A stretch of 64,000 nucleotides of DNA from Variovorax fucosicus (lineage in GTDB: Bacteria; Pseudomonadota; Gammaproteobacteria; Burkholderiales; Burkholderiaceae_C): NCBI RefSeq assembly GCF_030316825.1, contig NZ_JASZYU010000001.1, positions 1,178,001 to 1,242,000 on the forward strand, read 5' to 3'. The first letter of the stretch is position 1; each line of letters starts with the position of its first letter. Below the pieces are notes generated by a model. That model was not told the DNA's origin. It saw nothing but the letters and a program-made list of their open reading frames with translations, and did not search any database. Both the position numbers and the translations under genes were made by a program. Positions 49,731-59,671 of this stretch are shown one piece after another.

Positions 49731-51149
49731 ATGCGCGTCCTTTCAGTTGTCCTCTCCGGGGGCGCAGGTTCCAGGTTGTGGCCTGCATCGCGCCAGGCGT
49801 ATCCGAAGCCGTTCATGAAGCTGGGCGGATCGACACTGCTGCAGCAGGCGATCGAACGCGGGCAGGCGTGCGGCACAGGCGACCTGATGGTGGTTACCAA
49901 CAAGGATCATCTGTTTCTGACGAAGGATGTGCTGCGTCAGATGGCCGATCCGCCCAAGGCGACGCTCCTGCTCGAGCCCAAGGGTCGGAATACTGCGCCC
50001 GCCATCGCGCTTGCCGCGCTGCAATGCGCCAAGGATTTCGGCGGCGACACCGTGATGCTGGTGCTGTCGGCCGACCATCTGGTGCCGGATGTCGACGCCT
50101 TCGTCGCGAGTGCCAGCCAGGCGTTCCGGCTCGCCGAGAAGGGCGCGCTGGTCATTTTCGGGGTCAGCCCCACCAATCCCGATACCGGCTTTGGCTACGT
50201 GGAGGTCGAGCACGTCTCACGCAACAGCCAGCCGGTCAAGCGCTTCGTGGAAAAGCCGGATCTCGAAACCGCGCGGGAATACCTCGCGACCGGCCGCTAC
50301 TACTGGAACAGCGGCATGTTCTGCTTCACGGCGGACGCGATCATCGACGCGTTCGAGCGCAACGCGCCCGAGGTGCTGACCGCGGCGCGGCGTGCATTTG
50401 CGTCGGCAAAGACGGCCGGCGACACGGTTCAATTCGAAGTGCACGACTTCGGCTTGCAACCCGACATCAGCATCGACTACGCCGTCATGGAGCGTGCCGA
50501 CAACGTTCAGGTCGTGCCCGCCAAGTTCAGTTGGAGCGATGTCGGCACCTGGCCTTCTGTTGCCAAAGCCCAGACGTCGGATGCCAGCGGCAACACGATG
50601 CCCTATGACACGATCGCGATCGACACCACCGGCACGCACGTGCAGATCGAAAGTCATGGCCCGAAGGTGGTCGCCACGCTGGGTGTGCACGATCTCGTGA
50701 TCGTGGACACGCCGGACGCCCTTCTTGTTGCGCACAAGAACAGCGCGCAGAGGGTCAAGCAGGTTGTCGACGTGCTCAAGGCACGCAAGCACGAAACCAT
50801 CAACCTTCCCGCCGTAGTGCATCGCCCGTGGGGCACCTACGCGTCGCTCAAGGAAGAAGACGGCTACAAGGTCAAGCGCATCACGGTCAAACCTGGCGAA
50901 TCCTTGTCCCTGCAATACCACCACCAGCGCGCGGAGCACTGGGTGGTCGTGGCAGGCACGGCGATCGTGCAGGTCGGGGACGTAGAGTACGAGACATTGC
51001 CGGGTCAATACCGGTACATCCCCCTCAAGGAGAAACATCGTTTGACGAATATCGGCAAGGATGAGCTGGTGCTCATCGAAGTGCAATGCGGGCGCTACCT
51101 CGGCGAAGACGACATTGTTCGCCTGGCAGACACCTACGGTCGCGTATGA
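49731..51149 (+). CDS. manC: mannose-1-phosphate guanylyltransferase / mannose-6-phosphate isomerase
   Basis: Bifunctional type II enzyme making GDP-mannose, 472 residues. The pyrophosphorylase signature LSGGAGSRLWPASRQAYPKPF lies at residues 9-29; FVEKPDLETAREYLATGRYYWNSGMF, and a C-terminal cupin with RPWGTYASLKEEDGYKVKRI and QYHHQRAEHWVVVAGTA provides the isomerase. Its product is the substrate of Gmd encoded further right. The exporter genes follow at once, the permease ATG overlapping its stop codon. Other names for the same gene are algA, cpsB and xanB. Confidence 0.95.
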   Translation: MRVLSVVLSGGAGSRLWPASRQAYPKPFMKLGGSTLLQQAIERGQACGTGDLMVVTNKDHLFLTKDVLRQMADPPKATLLLEPKGRNTAPAIALAALQCAKDFGGDTVMLVLSADHLVPDVDAFVASASQAFRLAEKGALVIFGVSPTNPDTGFGYVEVEHVSRNSQPVKRFVEKPDLETAREYLATGRYYWNSGMFCFTADAIIDAFERNAPEVLTAARRAFASAKTAGDTVQFEVHDFGLQPDISIDYAVMERADNVQVVPAKFSWSDVGTWPSVAKAQTSDASGNTMPYDTIAIDTTGTHVQIESHGPKVVATLGVHDLVIVDTPDALLVAHKNSAQRVKQVVDVLKARKHETINLPAVVHRPWGTYASLKEEDGYKVKRITVKPGESLSLQYHHQRAEHWVVVAGTAIVQVGDVEYETLPGQYRYIPLKEKHRLTNIGKDELVLIEVQCGRYLGEDDIVRLADTYGRV

Positions 51150-51949
51150 GCCAGGCACATTCCAATTTGCATCGCAGTGCGTGGGCCGACTGGTGGGAAG
51201 GCACCCGCCGCACCGACATCTGGTGGACGCTGGCGTGGTTCGACATCGTGCTGCGCTATCGGCGCTCAATGCTCGGACCGATCTGGCTGACGCTCAGCAT
51301 GGCCGCCATGATCGGTGGCATGGGGCCGCTTTACAGCTCGCTGTTCGGCACGGAGCTTTCGACGTTCTTTCCCCATCTGGCGCTGGGCCTGATCTTCTGG
51401 GGCTTCTTCTCCAGCATGGTCACCGAAGCGTGCAATGCGTTCATCGGCTCCGCGAACTATCTGAAGCAGGGCTACTTCCCCATCAGCCTGTTCGTCTGGC
51501 GAAGCATGGCGCGCAACCTCATCCAGTTCGGTCACCAGATCGTGCTGTATGTCCCGGTCGCCATCTGGGCGGGCATCACGCTGTCGTGGTCGGCCCTGCT
51601 CTTTATCCCAGCGTTCCTGCTGGTTCTGATCAATGCGCAGGCGCTTGGCCTGGCACTGGGACTGGTCTGCACGCGGTTTCGCGATGTCACCCAGATCGTC
51701 ACCAGCGTGATGCAGATGCTGATGTTTCTCACACCGGTCTTCTGGCTGCCGGAAAGCCTGCCCAGCCGTGCCAAGTACATCCTCTGGAATCCGTTTGCGC
51801 AGATGCTGGATCTGCTGCGAACGCCGCTGATGGGCGGCGTTGCGGAGTCCCACAACTGGTGGGGCATCCTGGGATGGACAGCGGCGACGGTCGTTGTTTC
51901 GGGCCTGCTTTTTTCGAAGTACCGCCGCCGCGTTGTCTACTGGCTGTAA
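51146..51949 (+). CDS. polysaccharide ABC transporter permease (Wzm-like)
   Basis: Six-helix membrane subunit (267 residues) of an ABC-2 type exporter that moves lipid-linked O-antigen or capsule across the inner membrane. The amphipathic N-terminus WWTLAWFDIVLRYRRSMLGPIWLTL is the interface helix of Wzm/KpsM/TagG proteins, and RFRDVTQIVTSVMQMLMFLTPVFW is the conserved cytoplasmic loop plus helix. It overlaps manC by four bases (ATGA) and is followed by the ATPase gene after three bases. The presence of an ABC exporter argues for chain export without a Wzy polymerase. Confidence 0.9.
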   Translation: MSQAHSNLHRSAWADWWEGTRRTDIWWTLAWFDIVLRYRRSMLGPIWLTLSMAAMIGGMGPLYSSLFGTELSTFFPHLALGLIFWGFFSSMVTEACNAFIGSANYLKQGYFPISLFVWRSMARNLIQFGHQIVLYVPVAIWAGITLSWSALLFIPAFLLVLINAQALGLALGLVCTRFRDVTQIVTSVMQMLMFLTPVFWLPESLPSRAKYILWNPFAQMLDLLRTPLMGGVAESHNWWGILGWTAATVVVSGLLFSKYRRRVVYWL

Positions 51950-51952
51950 CTG

Positions 51953-52654
51953 ATGGCTTTCATTTCCCTCAAAAACGTCTCTGTCAATTTTCCGATCTAC
52001 GGCGCCGGCGCCGCATCGTTGAAGAAGACCCTCGCATCCTCAGTCACGGGCGGCCGGTTCGGCAAGGAAACCGGGGTCAATGTGGTTCAGGCCCTGAGCG
52101 GCATCAATCTTGAATTGAAGAGCGGTGATCGCCTTGGTTTGGTAGGCCACAACGGCGCCGGAAAATCGACGCTGCTGCGTGCGCTGGCGGGCGTCTACGA
52201 GCCGTCTTCCGGCGAGTTCGTTCGCGAAGGCACCGTGTCCAGCCTGATCGATCCATCGCTGGGCATCGAGCCCGATGCCACCGGCATCGAGAACATCATG
52301 CTGCGCGGCCTCGTGATGGGCATGAGCAAGAAGCAGTTGGACGATCTGACGCCCTCCATCTGCGAGTTCAGCGGGCTTGGCGAGTACGTCAACATGCCGG
52401 TGCGAACCTACTCCACCGGCATGATGATGCGGCTGGCTTTCTCCATCTCGACCAGCGTCGAAGCGGACATCCTGTTGATGGACGAATGGCTTTCGGTCGG
52501 CGATGCAGAGTTCACCGAAAAGGCCGAGCAGCGGATGAAGGACGTGGTGGCCAAGTCCGGTATTCTGGTTCTGGCTTCGCATTCGCCGGCTCTGATCGCG
52601 AAGGAATGCAACCGGGTCATCCATCTCGAGCACGGTCGCATCGTCGAGCAATAG
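51953..52654 (+). CDS. polysaccharide ABC transporter ATPase (Wzt-like, short form)
   Basis: Energises the exporter; 233 residues. Walker A GHNGAGKST (about 64-72), signature TYSTGMMMRLAFSIST and Walker B ILLMDEWLSVGD are intact. The N-terminal insertion YGAGAASLKKTLASSVTGGRFGKETGVNVVQAL is common in the Wzt/TagH group. The protein ends directly after the ATPase domain and so lacks the extra C-terminal carbohydrate-binding domain of Wzt proteins that recognise a capped chain end. It converges on the giant transferase gene with 21 bases between stops. Confidence 0.9.
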   Translation: MAFISLKNVSVNFPIYGAGAASLKKTLASSVTGGRFGKETGVNVVQALSGINLELKSGDRLGLVGHNGAGKSTLLRALAGVYEPSSGEFVREGTVSSLIDPSLGIEPDATGIENIMLRGLVMGMSKKQLDDLTPSICEFSGLGEYVNMPVRTYSTGMMMRLAFSISTSVEADILLMDEWLSVGDAEFTEKAEQRMKDVVAKSGILVLASHSPALIAKECNRVIHLEHGRIVEQ

Positions 52655-52675
52655 CGACCGGGCAAGAGTCCTCCT

Positions 52676-55600
52676 TCAGCACCGGGACGGGTTTGCTTTC
52701 GGAATTGCCTTGATCTCGGCCAGCCGCTGGGCGACGCGCCGGCCGGCGGCCTCCAGCGACAGGCTCGCCTCGGCGCTCAGCTTGGCTTGCGCGCCCAGTT
52801 CGCGCGCCCATGCCTGGTTCTCGAAGATGCGGCGCATGTACTGCGCTGCGTGCTCGATGGACGGCTCTGCCCATTCGGAATCGGCGTCATATGGCGGGAT
52901 CGGGCGTCCGAGCTTGACGCGCTCATAGGGCACGAGCAGGCTGTTGCTGTCGTTCATGAAATCGACGTTGCCGGAGTAATTGGTCGCAATCACCGGCTTG
53001 CCCATGAGCATCGCCTCGGCCATCGTGAGCCCCAGGCCTTCGCTTCGATGCAGCGACACGTAGCAATCGCAGGCGTCCATCAGCGAGAGCACCTCATCCG
53101 GGCTGTACACCTGGTCGATGATGGTGATGTTGCTGCCGCTCGCCGCGGCTCGCAGTTCTTCCAGCTGCGCGGGATGGCGATCGCCGAACGACGTCTTGAG
53201 CACCAGTTGAACCGGCTCGCCGGCCGCGAACGCCTGCTCGAAGGCGCGGATCAGCCCCAAGGGGTTTTTCCGCTCCATGATGCTCATCATGTGGAAGGTG
53301 AAGAGGAAGGTGAAAACACCATCCTTCAGACCGAAGTACGACCTCTCCCGCCGCTGGTAGGCGCCGAGCTGAACGCCGGGGAACAATGTCCGCACGGGGA
53401 TCTTCAATTTCTCGCGCAGGCCCTTGGCCACGAACTCCGTGGCGGCCCACACTTCGTCCACCTGCGTTGCCTTGGCAACCCACGCGTCGGGGATCGAGTC
53501 GAACTCCCAGTACCAGTAGGCGATTCGATAGGTTCGGGGTACCCGCTCGAAAAGATCGGCCCGGTCGTAGGCGTCGTCGAAGAAGGGCTCGGGCTGAGTG
53601 TGGATGATGGTTGCATCGAAGTCCTCGAAGCCATCGAACTCAATATGGTGGGGGTCGTCCTTCTTGTCCGTTCGCAGGTCGCGCAACGACGTCGCAACGC
53701 CCACTCGCTGCAACCCGCCAACAAGGGCCTCGACCGACACCCGCAGCCCCGATGGGTAGCAGAAATGGCCGATGACGTTGACACCCAGCGCCGTCAACTC
53801 GCGCGCGACGCCGTTCTTGTCGAGTTGCGCACACCAATCGCGCACCTCTCCGCGCAGCATGGCTTCGTCTGACTGCAACCAGTCGATCAGGGCAGCGGCC
53901 TGGGTGGCATCGCCGAGCGCGTTGGGAACCGCCAGGCGCCATGACTCCCTGGCATGGTACGCCGTGCGTATCTGCTGTGCGGGCGTGGCTGTCAGCGGCC
54001 ATGCGCCAGGCCGAACCCAAAGCGCGTGGATGCGGTAGGTGGCGGAGAACCAGGCGGCGAAGGCATCCTGGCCAAACACAGTCAACGCGTCGGGGTACAA
54101 CCGCTGCCAGTCCGGATTGAACAGGTAGGCGCGAACCAGTTCGCGCGCCGGATTCTCGGCAGCTTCCCAGAAAAGCCACCATATCTCTTCCAGGCGGAGC
54201 TTGAACTCTGGCCGACCATGCCGTGCAAACCAGCGCAACAGTTCTCGCTGGCCGATCGGCGTCAGGCCGTGCGGCATCAAAAGCCTGACATCCGCGCGAT
54301 AGAGAAATATCTGGCGGGCACGCGCCGACAGGTCTTCCGCAAAAAGCGCATCCACCCAGGTTTCCCATCCGGCCGGGAGATGGAGTTGCTGGCGGCCTTC
54401 GCCCTTCAGCCAGCGCACAAACCCGCCGGACGCACCCTCCGACAACGCTTGCGGAAAGCGCAGGCGCAGGTCGCTGCGCGTGCGCAACAGGTCCAGGCAC
54501 CACCGCGCTGCCGACCATTTGTCGCGAATCTGGTGCACCGGCTGGGGAGGCCACAGCAGTTCATCGCGCTCGACACTGCAGGCCTGCAAGCATGCACCAT
54601 CGTCCGTCAGATCGAGTATTCGCGCGGGCAGAACCGGCGAGCCATCCTCACGCAGGCGAATCTGCAGGATCTCGCGGACGGAGGGCGCCGCGCCGATGCG
54701 CAGCGTCGGGATGGCGACATGCCCATCCAGTTCGGGATGGAGATAGGGGTCTTCGTCGATGCCCAGCGCCCGGATATCGTCCGCGATCCTTCGAACGTCC
54801 ATGACGGGATTGCTGTTGCCCCGCGTGGCGCCTTCGTGATGCACCAGGCACGCATGGGGCGCGTAGGCCGTGCGAAATCCTGCCCGCCAGATGCGCAGGC
54901 AAAGCGCCACGTCGCTCATCGCGACGAGGTAGGACTCGTCGAAGCCGCCAACCTGTTCAAACGCATCGCGGCGCACCAGCTGACACGCGCCCATGATGGC
55001 CAGCCAGTTGCGCGGGTGCTCGGCCGAACCGAACACGTCCCAGCGCCCTGCCTCTGCACTTCTGTACATCAGCGCGGCAAGGTGAATGCCCACACCGACG
55101 CCACCGTGCTGCAGTTCGCCGGAAGGATAGATGAGCTTGGTCCCCACAACGCCCACACCTGGACGCACGGCAAAGCTCACCAGTTCCTGCAGCCAATCCC
55201 GGGAGACCACCTCGATGTCGTTGTTCAGGAACAGCAGCAGGTCGCCGCGTGCGAAAGACGCGCCGTAATTGCAGGCAGCGGAGTAGTTGAACTTCTTGAG
55301 GAAATGGACGATCCGGATGCAGGGGATCTGCGCGAGTTCGCCGTAGTACGCGAGCGTCGCGGGGTCGTCGGATCCGGTGTCGACGATCACGATTTCCTTG
55401 TTGTCGTAGTCTGTGCCACGCAGCAGCCCGTCGATGCACATGCGCAGCAGCTCGGGCTTGTTTCGCGTCGGGATCACGACGGAGACGAGCGGCGGCTTCG
55501 CGAGGGCCCACATGACCCGCTGTGTCCCGTCAGGCTGCGTTTCCGCACGAGCTTCGAAGCCGGAACGCGCCCAGTATCTTTCGATGACAGCGCGACCGTC

Positions 55601-57211
55601 GGCTGCGCCGGAAGTGCCAGACTCCGGCCGCCCGCGATCCGCGCCGTTTCGCAGATGGCAAAGCACCTTGGGGATCCGCCCGATGCGCTGCGCAGAGTCA
55701 CTCGCACGCAGGTTCAAGTCCCATTCGACCGCAGCACCGGCCTGGCGGTCGAACCCTCCCACCTCGGCCACGAGCGCACGACGCCACAGCGTGAGGCGGC
55801 CAAAGTAGTTGAACGCGTACAGGAGGTCGGGCGACCAGCCCGGTTTGAAGTACGGCGCCTCGCGCGCCCCAGCCGCAGATTGCGTGTCTTCGTCGCTGTA
55901 GAGAATGTCAGCCTCTGGCAAACGTTGCAGCGCCGCAGCAATCTCGTTCGATGCGGCGGCGGCGAGCACGTCACCCGCGTCCAGCACAGCGATGAACTCC
56001 CCGACGGCCAACTCGAAGCCGGTCGCCAGACAGGAAGCCTTGTCCGGCGCTGCAGCGTCGACCACACGGATGCGGTCATCCGCCAAGGCACCAACCCTCG
56101 CCCCGAGTTCGCGGCTGTGCGCGACACCTGCGCACACGATGGCTTCCCATTCACCGTGTCGCTGGCCGCGAATCGACTCGAGCGTCCGGGTCAGTTCGTT
56201 GTTGTCCGTCCCGGCAAAGACCAGAAAGCTGACAAGAGGAAGGTCGTTGCGCGGCACTTCAGCCGCATCCGACCACTTCTCCCCGCTGCGGATCCACTCT
56301 GCATACTGGCCCTCCAGGGGAATCGAAGGAGACGGAGCCAGGCTGCCGCTCGGCGCCTGCCCACCGGCGCCACCCGTGCGTCTGGCCTGGATGAAGCGGA
56401 CACGCTGTGGCATGCGCCAGGGCGTTGCAGCCCACCAGGCGGCCTTGACGAGCCGGCGTGCATGCTGCCTCAGCGCCGGCGAAATCATCGGCACCACCCT
56501 GCGCAATGGGGCCGTGATGCGCCACGAGGCAGATGCCCGCATCTGGGCAACCAGCACGGCGTTGTGCTCCGCGCCCGCGCGCGCCGCCTCGTTTGCTCGC
56601 AGTTCGTCCTGCAGTCGCGCAGAGAGTGCCTCTGCACTCAGTCTGGCCTCGCGCTCTTCGTGTTCCGCACGAAGCCCCTCTTTCTCGGCGACCCGCGCGC
56701 GAACCCTGGCGTCGGCCAGCTCGATCTCGAGTTGACGGGATCGGTCTTGCCACGCGCCCGCATCCCGGCGCAAGGGCACATGCAGTTCCCCACGTTCGGC
56801 CGCCGCGTAGTAGCGGTGGGTATCGTCTGCATGAACGAAGACGTACCGCTGCCTTGCGAGGTCGCTGTCGAGCGCCATTTCGTTGTCGGCCGGCGCGATC
56901 GCCACCAGCCATGGGCGAGGGGCAGACCCACCCTGCCCCGCCGACAGGGCCGCCTCGAGCCACAGGGCATCCACCACCATCAAATGGACGGCTTGCCCCT
57001 CGGGCACCTTGTCCGCCCATGCAACGCCGGGCGCGGCAGGGTCAGCCACAACCTCGATGCCGCTCCAGCCGCGTTCGGCGAACGCGCGCAGAACAGAATC
57101 CGCGCCTTGCGACAACGCGCCCACCCTCACATAGAAGCCCTGCTCGATATTGCGCAAAGCGCGCCGGAACGCGTCGTTTTCGGGAGTTGGGAAGAAAGAG
57201 GTGACAGTCAT
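52676..57211 (-). CDS. giant multidomain glycosyltransferase (GT2-GT2-helical-GT4)
   Basis: A 1511-residue cytoplasmic protein. Order: an N-terminal domain resembling a decayed methyltransferase (1-150); a charged coiled coil (about 155-225); SASWRITAPLR (227-237); a first GT2-like module (325-560, with DAGD at 411-414); a second GT2 module with PTRNKPELL, VDTGSDD, LNNDIEV (662-668) and FDESYLVAMSDVALCLRIW (574-800); a Trp/Arg-rich helical linker (880-1100); and a GT-B fold GT4 domain (1140-1500) with HRSEGLGLTMAEAMLMGKPVIATNYSGNVDFM. One polypeptide could add two or more sugars. It is divergent from gmd across 230 bases. Donors are unknown. Confidence 0.88.
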   Translation of the reverse strand: MTVTSFFPTPENDAFRRALRNIEQGFYVRVGALSQGADSVLRAFAERGWSGIEVVADPAAPGVAWADKVPEGQAVHLMVVDALWLEAALSAGQGGSAPRPWLVAIAPADNEMALDSDLARQRYVFVHADDTHRYYAAAERGELHVPLRRDAGAWQDRSRQLEIELADARVRARVAEKEGLRAEHEEREARLSAEALSARLQDELRANEAARAGAEHNAVLVAQMRASASWRITAPLRRVVPMISPALRQHARRLVKAAWWAATPWRMPQRVRFIQARRTGGAGGQAPSGSLAPSPSIPLEGQYAEWIRSGEKWSDAAEVPRNDLPLVSFLVFAGTDNNELTRTLESIRGQRHGEWEAIVCAGVAHSRELGARVGALADDRIRVVDAAAPDKASCLATGFELAVGEFIAVLDAGDVLAAAASNEIAAALQRLPEADILYSDEDTQSAAGAREAPYFKPGWSPDLLYAFNYFGRLTLWRRALVAEVGGFDRQAGAAVEWDLNLRASDSAQRIGRIPKVLCHLRNGADRGRPESGTSGAADGRAVIERYWARSGFEARAETQPDGTQRVMWALAKPPLVSVVIPTRNKPELLRMCIDGLLRGTDYDNKEIVIVDTGSDDPATLAYYGELAQIPCIRIVHFLKKFNYSAACNYGASFARGDLLLFLNNDIEVVSRDWLQELVSFAVRPGVGVVGTKLIYPSGELQHGGVGVGIHLAALMYRSAEAGRWDVFGSAEHPRNWLAIMGACQLVRRDAFEQVGGFDESYLVAMSDVALCLRIWRAGFRTAYAPHACLVHHEGATRGNSNPVMDVRRIADDIRALGIDEDPYLHPELDGHVAIPTLRIGAAPSVREILQIRLREDGSPVLPARILDLTDDGACLQACSVERDELLWPPQPVHQIRDKWSAARWCLDLLRTRSDLRLRFPQALSEGASGGFVRWLKGEGRQQLHLPAGWETWVDALFAEDLSARARQIFLYRADVRLLMPHGLTPIGQRELLRWFARHGRPEFKLRLEEIWWLFWEAAENPARELVRAYLFNPDWQRLYPDALTVFGQDAFAAWFSATYRIHALWVRPGAWPLTATPAQQIRTAYHARESWRLAVPNALGDATQAAALIDWLQSDEAMLRGEVRDWCAQLDKNGVARELTALGVNVIGHFCYPSGLRVSVEALVGGLQRVGVATSLRDLRTDKKDDPHHIEFDGFEDFDATIIHTQPEPFFDDAYDRADLFERVPRTYRIAYWYWEFDSIPDAWVAKATQVDEVWAATEFVAKGLREKLKIPVRTLFPGVQLGAYQRRERSYFGLKDGVFTFLFTFHMMSIMERKNPLGLIRAFEQAFAAGEPVQLVLKTSFGDRHPAQLEELRAAASGSNITIIDQVYSPDEVLSLMDACDCYVSLHRSEGLGLTMAEAMLMGKPVIATNYSGNVDFMNDSNSLLVPYERVKLGRPIPPYDADSEWAEPSIEHAAQYMRRIFENQAWARELGAQAKLSAEASLSLEAAGRRVAQRLAEIKAIPKANPSRC

Positions 57212-57389
57212 GAAGGGCCGGCGGCACTAAGCTTGAGGGCGTCTCTGCTGCGGCCGCCCGGATGTGAAACGGGAGATGTGAAGGCTCCCATTGTGCCCCG
57301 CCCGCCCCAGGCTGGACCTCGTCACGACATGTGTAAGAGTGCTACAGCCAGTTTGCGGCAAAATTGCGGGCCCACGTGCTGTCATCCAA

Positions 57390-58479
<1,090 letters not shown>

Positions 58480-58528
58480 CGCGCCGAAGGCTGTCCCGGC
58501 GGCCTTGCCCGGGCGTCGGTTCTCTCTC

Positions 58529-59665
58529 ATGCACTTCGACTACTCGTCGCCACTGAGGCTGAGTCCTTCCACCGCCGGGGTGACTGTCGAAGAGCACGCA
58601 AGCCTGCGGGTGCGCCCGGGCCCCTCGTTTCACGACGACCCCGATGGCGCCGGCTTGTTCCCCTCGCTCGGCGAGAGCTGCGTGCCGCATTCGCCGGCGT
58701 TCGTCCTGCAAACAGGGGCGGTAAAGCAGATCGGGTACCGCGGTTACCTGAGTGGCGGAAACGAGTTCTTCACGGACGAAGCGCTCGTCAACGCCGACGA
58801 AGAACAGCGCTTTGTCGATCGCATTGGCCAGCAGTCGTCTTTTCCAAACGAAGACACAGGGCTCATTCCAGCGCACGAAACGGGTCGTTTCACTTTCGAT
58901 GCGCGAAGCCGCCCCGTCATCGACATCGATGGGGAGACGTTGTGCCTCTGCTCCTTTGAACCGAGCAATTACGGCGCCTTCCTGTTTCGCGTGCTGCCCA
59001 AGCTTGCCGGGCGCCGACACCTGCTCAAGAGCCGCGCCGTGCTTGCACCGCTGTACAACCAGGCAATGCGCGATCTGTTTGCAATGGCGGGGGTACCGGT
59101 TGAACGCATCGTGGCGCACAACACGCACGCCATCTACAGGCTGAAGACGGCAATCATTCCGTCGCTGCGCAACACCCATGCGCTACTCGATGCGGAGACA
59201 CTTGCGTTCTATGCGGCGCTTCGCGATCGCTACGGCACACGCCGCGGGGCACGGAAGATCTTTGTATCGCGCCTCGGCTGGACCGAGTCGCACGCCGCCA
59301 CGCACAGGGTGATGCGCAACGAAGAGCAACTGGCCCGGCGGCTCGCGGCCGAGGGCTTCGCAGTCATCCGCCCGCACAATATGTCTTCCAGACAGCAGAT
59401 CGAAGCCTTCTCCGCCGCGGATGTGATCGTGGGCGCGTCGGGTTCCGCCATGTTCAATGTCGTTTTCAGCCGTCCCGGCACGCGGCTGATCGACATCGAG
59501 TCGGAGCCGCACTGGATATTCGCGCACACCAATCTGTTCGGCTCGTGCGGCCTGGACTACGGAATTCTCGAAGCCAAGGCGATCGATCAAGACTGGGGCA
59601 CCGCGCACAAGCCGTTTTCGGTGAACGTGGATGCTTTGATGACCCGCATCACCTCTTCAACATAG
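58529..59665 (+). CDS. glycosyltransferase family 61 protein
   Basis: GT61 (DUF563) transferase, about 378 residues from ATG 58529; an in-frame TTG at 58505 is a less likely start. Family blocks: SNYGAFLFRVLPKL (the NYYHWLFD-like site), RKIFVSRLGWTESHAATHRVMRNEEQLARRLAAEGF and the closing ADVIVGASGSAMFNVVFSRPGTRLIDIE, where a nucleotide-sugar is thought to bind. Bacterial GT61 members act on lipopolysaccharide or capsule glycans. It lies 49 bases after gmd and six bases before the next gene, so all four plus-strand genes are probably cotranscribed. Confidence 0.85.
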   Translation: MHFDYSSPLRLSPSTAGVTVEEHASLRVRPGPSFHDDPDGAGLFPSLGESCVPHSPAFVLQTGAVKQIGYRGYLSGGNEFFTDEALVNADEEQRFVDRIGQQSSFPNEDTGLIPAHETGRFTFDARSRPVIDIDGETLCLCSFEPSNYGAFLFRVLPKLAGRRHLLKSRAVLAPLYNQAMRDLFAMAGVPVERIVAHNTHAIYRLKTAIIPSLRNTHALLDAETLAFYAALRDRYGTRRGARKIFVSRLGWTESHAATHRVMRNEEQLARRLAAEGFAVIRPHNMSSRQQIEAFSAADVIVGASGSAMFNVVFSRPGTRLIDIESEPHWIFAHTNLFGSCGLDYGILEAKAIDQDWGTAHKPFSVNVDALMTRITSST

Positions 59666-59671
59666 CTTCTC

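Noticed and set aside
52655..52675. Bidirectional terminator between the Wzt-like gene and the giant transferase
   Set aside because: Only 21 bases are available and no stem with T-run is visible there.
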